Shown: positions 61,344 to 64,000 of the stretch, one piece after another | How the letters are laid out: the number at the start of each line of letters is the position of its first letter | How positions within the stretch are numbered: position 1 is the first letter of the stretch | DNA from: Magnetococcales bacterium WMHbinv6 | GTDB lineage: Bacteria > Pseudomonadota > Magnetococcia > Magnetococcales > Magnetaquicoccaceae | Assembly (NCBI GenBank): GCA_002753135.1 | Contig: PDZV01000009.1 | Span: 42,845-106,844, forward strand | Direction: 5' to 3' | DNA length: 64,000 nucleotides | The notes under the pieces: generated by a model | What the model saw: the letters and a program-made list of their open reading frames with translations, nothing else | Databases searched by the model: none | Told to the model about the DNA's origin: nothing | Program-made: the position numbers and the translations under genes

Positions 61344-63881
61344 GTGGCACACTACACTCCTCGCAGACAGTTGGCAAGGCCAGCCCAAGCAGCGGCTGCC
61401 TGCTCTCTTCACCCGTTGCCCTCTCCCTGCGCCATGGCCGCCTCTGCCGCTTTCTCCTCGCCATCCCGATCGCCGCTCTCTGGTGCCGCGCTTGCTCTGT
61501 TCTGGCAGATTGCCGCCATCACCCTGGGCAGCGCCGAACTGGCCGACAACTGGGCCAGCAGCAGCGCCATCGCCTGCAGCGTGGCCAGCTGCGCCACTTT
61601 TTTGCGCTGGCGGCAGAAAAATCCGCTCCTGCTGCCCATACTGTTCGGACTGTTGAGCGGGGGCGCGGCCATGATTGTGCAACAATGGCCCTCCCCCTCC
61701 CTGCCACAAGCCTGGATCAACCAACCCGTACACCTCGAAGCACGCATCAGCGAACGCCTGGATCGACCCGATTCCCTGGCCCTGCTGCTCGAAGAGGGGG
61801 TGGTGCAGAGCGAAGAAAAGCCCGAACAACCCCCGCAGGCGATTCCCGGTACCATCCGCATCACCTTGCACCCGCCGGAACCTTTCACCGCCCTGCCCGG
61901 CGACCGCATCCGCCTGCACACCCGTCTCAAACCAGTAGAATCCGCCAACAATCCCGGCGGTTTCGATTATGGCAACCATTTGCTGCAACAGGGGATCACC
62001 TGCACCGGCTCCAGCCATAAAACGGTTACCCTGCTTGCCGCAGACGGCAGCTGGAGCTGGAACCGCTACCGCCAACAGCTCTCCGACTGGATCGGCCAGC
62101 AGGTGCCCAGCCGACAACGGGGGCTGATCGAAGCGTTGATGGTCGGTAAAAGCGGCTTTGTGGATGAAACCCTCAACGAAGAGCTGCAGGTATCCGGCAC
62201 CTATCATCTGGTGGCCATCTCCGGCCTGCAGGTGGGCCTGGTGGCCGGTTGGTCTTTTTTTCTCTGCCGTCTGTTGCTCACCCTCCTCCTCCCCTTAAGC
62301 CAACGTTGGGATCTGAAACGACCGGCAGCGGTGCTGGCCCTGGCCCCCACCTTTGCCTATGCCTGGCTGGCCGGTTGGTCGGTGGCCACACAACGGGCAA
62401 CGGTGATGATGGCTTGTTATCTGCTGGCCATCGCCCTGGGACGTCCGCGCCCGTTGTGGCGTATTTTGACTCTGGCCGCCATGCTGGTGCTGGCCTGGCA
62501 GCCTGGTCAACTCTACTCCGCCGGGTTTCAGCTTTCGTTTCTGACCGTGGCCGCCCTGATGTATTTTATGCCCCTGCTGGAGGGGGGCAACAGGTGGTGG
62601 CGGCATCTGCTGCTCTTGTGCATGACCAGCGTGGTCGCCTCGCTGGTCACCACCCCTTTGACCGCCCACATGTTCCACCGTTTTGCCCCCTACAGCCTGC
62701 TGGCCAATCTGCCCGCCGTGCCCTGGGTCAGTTTTGTCTCCACCCCTCTGGGGCTGCTGGCCATGCTGCTGCGGGAGATCACCCCCAGCGGCAGCGATTG
62801 GCTGCTGCAGGCCATGAGCGGCTCCCTGGAGCCTTTTCGCTGGTTGTTGAGCTGGATCAACCAGCTGCCGGGAGCCTGGCAACGTCTGCCCGGCCCGCCC
62901 CTGTTGGCTCTGCTGCTCTGGCTGGCCCTGGCCACCCTGGCCGCAATGCTCAACAGCGTTGGCCGACGCCAAAGCGCCATCGCCCTGTTTGCCCTCTCCT
63001 GGCTGGCCCTGGCCATACCCCGCCCCGGCCCACCCGGCAACGCCCTGCAGTTGACCGTGTTGGATGTGGGACAGGCGCAATCGGTGCTGCTGCACACCCC
63101 GGAGGGGGGATGGTCGGTCTTCGACGCGGGCGGTTTTCTTTCGCCCCGCTTCAATCCGGGCGAAGCCTTCACCTCCAGCGCCCTCTGGCATTGGGGTGCC
63201 AGCCGCCTGCAACGGCTGGTGATCAGCCATCCGCAACTGGACCATTTTGCCGGTGCGGAACGACTGTTGCGCAATTTTTCTGTCGGCGAGTTATGGATCG
63301 GCGATTTTCCGCTGGACGAAGAGGAGAATCGCCTCTATCAGGCCATGCTCGCCCGTGCAGAAAAAGAGGGGGTAAGCGTGCGGCGGCTGCGGCAACCCTG
63401 GCAGGTGGCAGAAGGGGCGGTACAGATTACCGTTCTGCCTCCCCTGCCCTGGGAGATGGCCAGCAACGATAACGACAGTTCGCTGGTGGTGGAGGTTGCT
63501 CTGCGGGAGCAGCGTTTCTTGATTCCCGGCGATGCCACGGCACGCAGCGAAAAATGGCTGCTGGCCCGGCAGGCGGTGCGACCATTGACCCTGTTGCTGG
63601 CTCCCCATCACGGCAGCAAAAGCTCCAGCTCTGCCCCCTTCGTCCAGGCCACTCGGGCGCAACATGTGGTGTTCAGTGTGGGTCGTTTCAACAGTTACCG
63701 CCATCCGCACCCGCTGGTGGTACAGCGTTGGCAGCAGGCGGCAGCGCAACTGTGGCGTACCGATCAACAGGGGGCCATTGTGGCGCGGAGTGATGGGGTG
63801 CAGACTCAGGTGATGGCAATCGCCAAACCGAACCTCTGGCTGCGTCGCTGGTTAAACAGGCTGGTCGGAGGTTCGGATTGA
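61344..63881 (+). CDS. comEC: ComEC/Rec2-family DNA uptake channel protein
   Basis: 845 residues. An N-terminal membrane-proximal region with an OB-like DUF4131 domain (residues ~90-240) is followed by the polytopic Competence domain (~250-560; YHLVAISGLQVGL is the family signature). The C-terminal metallo-beta-lactamase domain shows LTVLDVGQAQSVLL, then SHPQLDHFAG and LLAPHHGSKSS. It forms the inner-membrane channel for single-stranded DNA during transformation. The start is uncertain: GTG at 61344 or ATG at 61434. It is divergent from the glycan genes, with only 67 bp between. Confidence 0.92.
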   Translation: MAHYTPRRQLARPAQAAAACSLHPLPSPCAMAASAAFSSPSRSPLSGAALALFWQIAAITLGSAELADNWASSSAIACSVASCATFLRWRQKNPLLLPILFGLLSGGAAMIVQQWPSPSLPQAWINQPVHLEARISERLDRPDSLALLLEEGVVQSEEKPEQPPQAIPGTIRITLHPPEPFTALPGDRIRLHTRLKPVESANNPGGFDYGNHLLQQGITCTGSSHKTVTLLAADGSWSWNRYRQQLSDWIGQQVPSRQRGLIEALMVGKSGFVDETLNEELQVSGTYHLVAISGLQVGLVAGWSFFLCRLLLTLLLPLSQRWDLKRPAAVLALAPTFAYAWLAGWSVATQRATVMMACYLLAIALGRPRPLWRILTLAAMLVLAWQPGQLYSAGFQLSFLTVAALMYFMPLLEGGNRWWRHLLLLCMTSVVASLVTTPLTAHMFHRFAPYSLLANLPAVPWVSFVSTPLGLLAMLLREITPSGSDWLLQAMSGSLEPFRWLLSWINQLPGAWQRLPGPPLLALLLWLALATLAAMLNSVGRRQSAIALFALSWLALAIPRPGPPGNALQLTVLDVGQAQSVLLHTPEGGWSVFDAGGFLSPRFNPGEAFTSSALWHWGASRLQRLVISHPQLDHFAGAERLLRNFSVGELWIGDFPLDEEENRLYQAMLARAEKEGVSVRRLRQPWQVAEGAVQITVLPPLPWEMASNDNDSSLVVEVALREQRFLIPGDATARSEKWLLARQAVRPLTLLLAPHHGSKSSSSAPFVQATRAQHVVFSVGRFNSYRHPHPLVVQRWQQAAAQLWRTDQQGAIVARSDGVQTQVMAIAKPNLWLRRWLNRLVGGSD

Positions 63882-64000
63882 CGCTGGCTCTCTCGTCCGT
63901 ATATGGACCCACCCCGGTTGCAAGAAATTTTTTCTCCTGGTGGCAAAAAAAGGAACACGACTGCAGCCATATATCCGGCCTGTTTTTGTGAGAGAATCTA
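63882..64000. other. right end of window, no feature seen
   Basis: 119 bp after comEC. It holds A-rich and T-rich runs, but no hairpin-plus-T terminator or gene start can be supported before the window ends. Confidence 0.4.

Overview
The window looks like a chromosome segment of a Gram-negative, outer-membrane-bearing member of the Pseudomonadota. Support comes from LolA and LolD-type lipoprotein sorting, a TolC channel, AmpD/Mpl murein recycling, PepN, RimO, RlmD and ParE, all close to proteobacterial forms. Gene density is high, with many ATGA or TAATG overlaps, and G+C is moderately high except for an AT-rich pocket near 31.3-32.5 kb. The many multidomain sensors (a CheB-CheR-kinase fusion, a PAS/GAF hybrid kinase, a PAS-GGDEF protein) suggest a motile, environmentally versatile organism, possibly magnetococcus-like. 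That placement is inference and cannot be proved from the window. No rRNA or tRNA genes, complete insertion sequences or CRISPR arrays were found.

Layout. 0-2 kb (minus): the 5' part of tsaD preceded by a phosphorelay cassette (HPt, OmpR-type regulator, CheY-type receiver). 2.3-21.3 kb (plus): housekeeping run lolA, yajQ, rimO, lolD-like ABC protein, site-2 protease, trpS, rluB-like pseudouridine synthase with a repeat tail, pepN, a second lipoprotein-sorting-like protein, a DUF4160/DUF2442 pair, infA, parE, tolC, a NifU-domain protein, ampD, mpl, yqgE and rlmD. 21.4-27.3 kb: an unrecognised Cys-rich protein, a TPR protein with near-identical DNA repeats, a Sel1-repeat protein and gpsA. 27.5-38.1 kb: a signalling block with a hybrid kinase and two small upstream genes, a cytochrome c followed by a gene relic, a sigma-54-type regulator with a Glu at the phosphorylation site, and a 1247-residue CheB-CheR-PAS-kinase-receiver fusion. 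38.1-38.85 kb is gene-poor. 38.9-47.0 kb: a coiled-coil J-domain protein, sixA, an M20 dipeptidase, a PAS-GGDEF cyclase, a helicase, serC and a small membrane protein. 47.3-56.0 kb: a defence island. 56.0-63.9 kb: two nucleotide-sugar epimerase-like genes, a radical SAM-glycosyltransferase fusion and comEC.

The most interesting locus is the defence island. A type I restriction-modification system in the order hsdS-hsdM-...-hsdR is interrupted by rhuM and by an Abi_2 (AbiD/AbiF) HEPN gene. Directly upstream of the abi gene lie two diverged copies of a small transcription unit. Each copy has a -35/-10 pair with the same 18-nt spacing, followed by a roughly 55-65 nt structured RNA that ends in its own intrinsic terminator. 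This fits an abiF-type RNA-antitoxin/HEPN-toxin module carried inside a restriction operon. The first RNA copy is followed by what looks like a decayed start of a second abi gene. The abi stop overlaps the hsdR start (ATGA), so toxin and restriction subunit may be translationally coupled.
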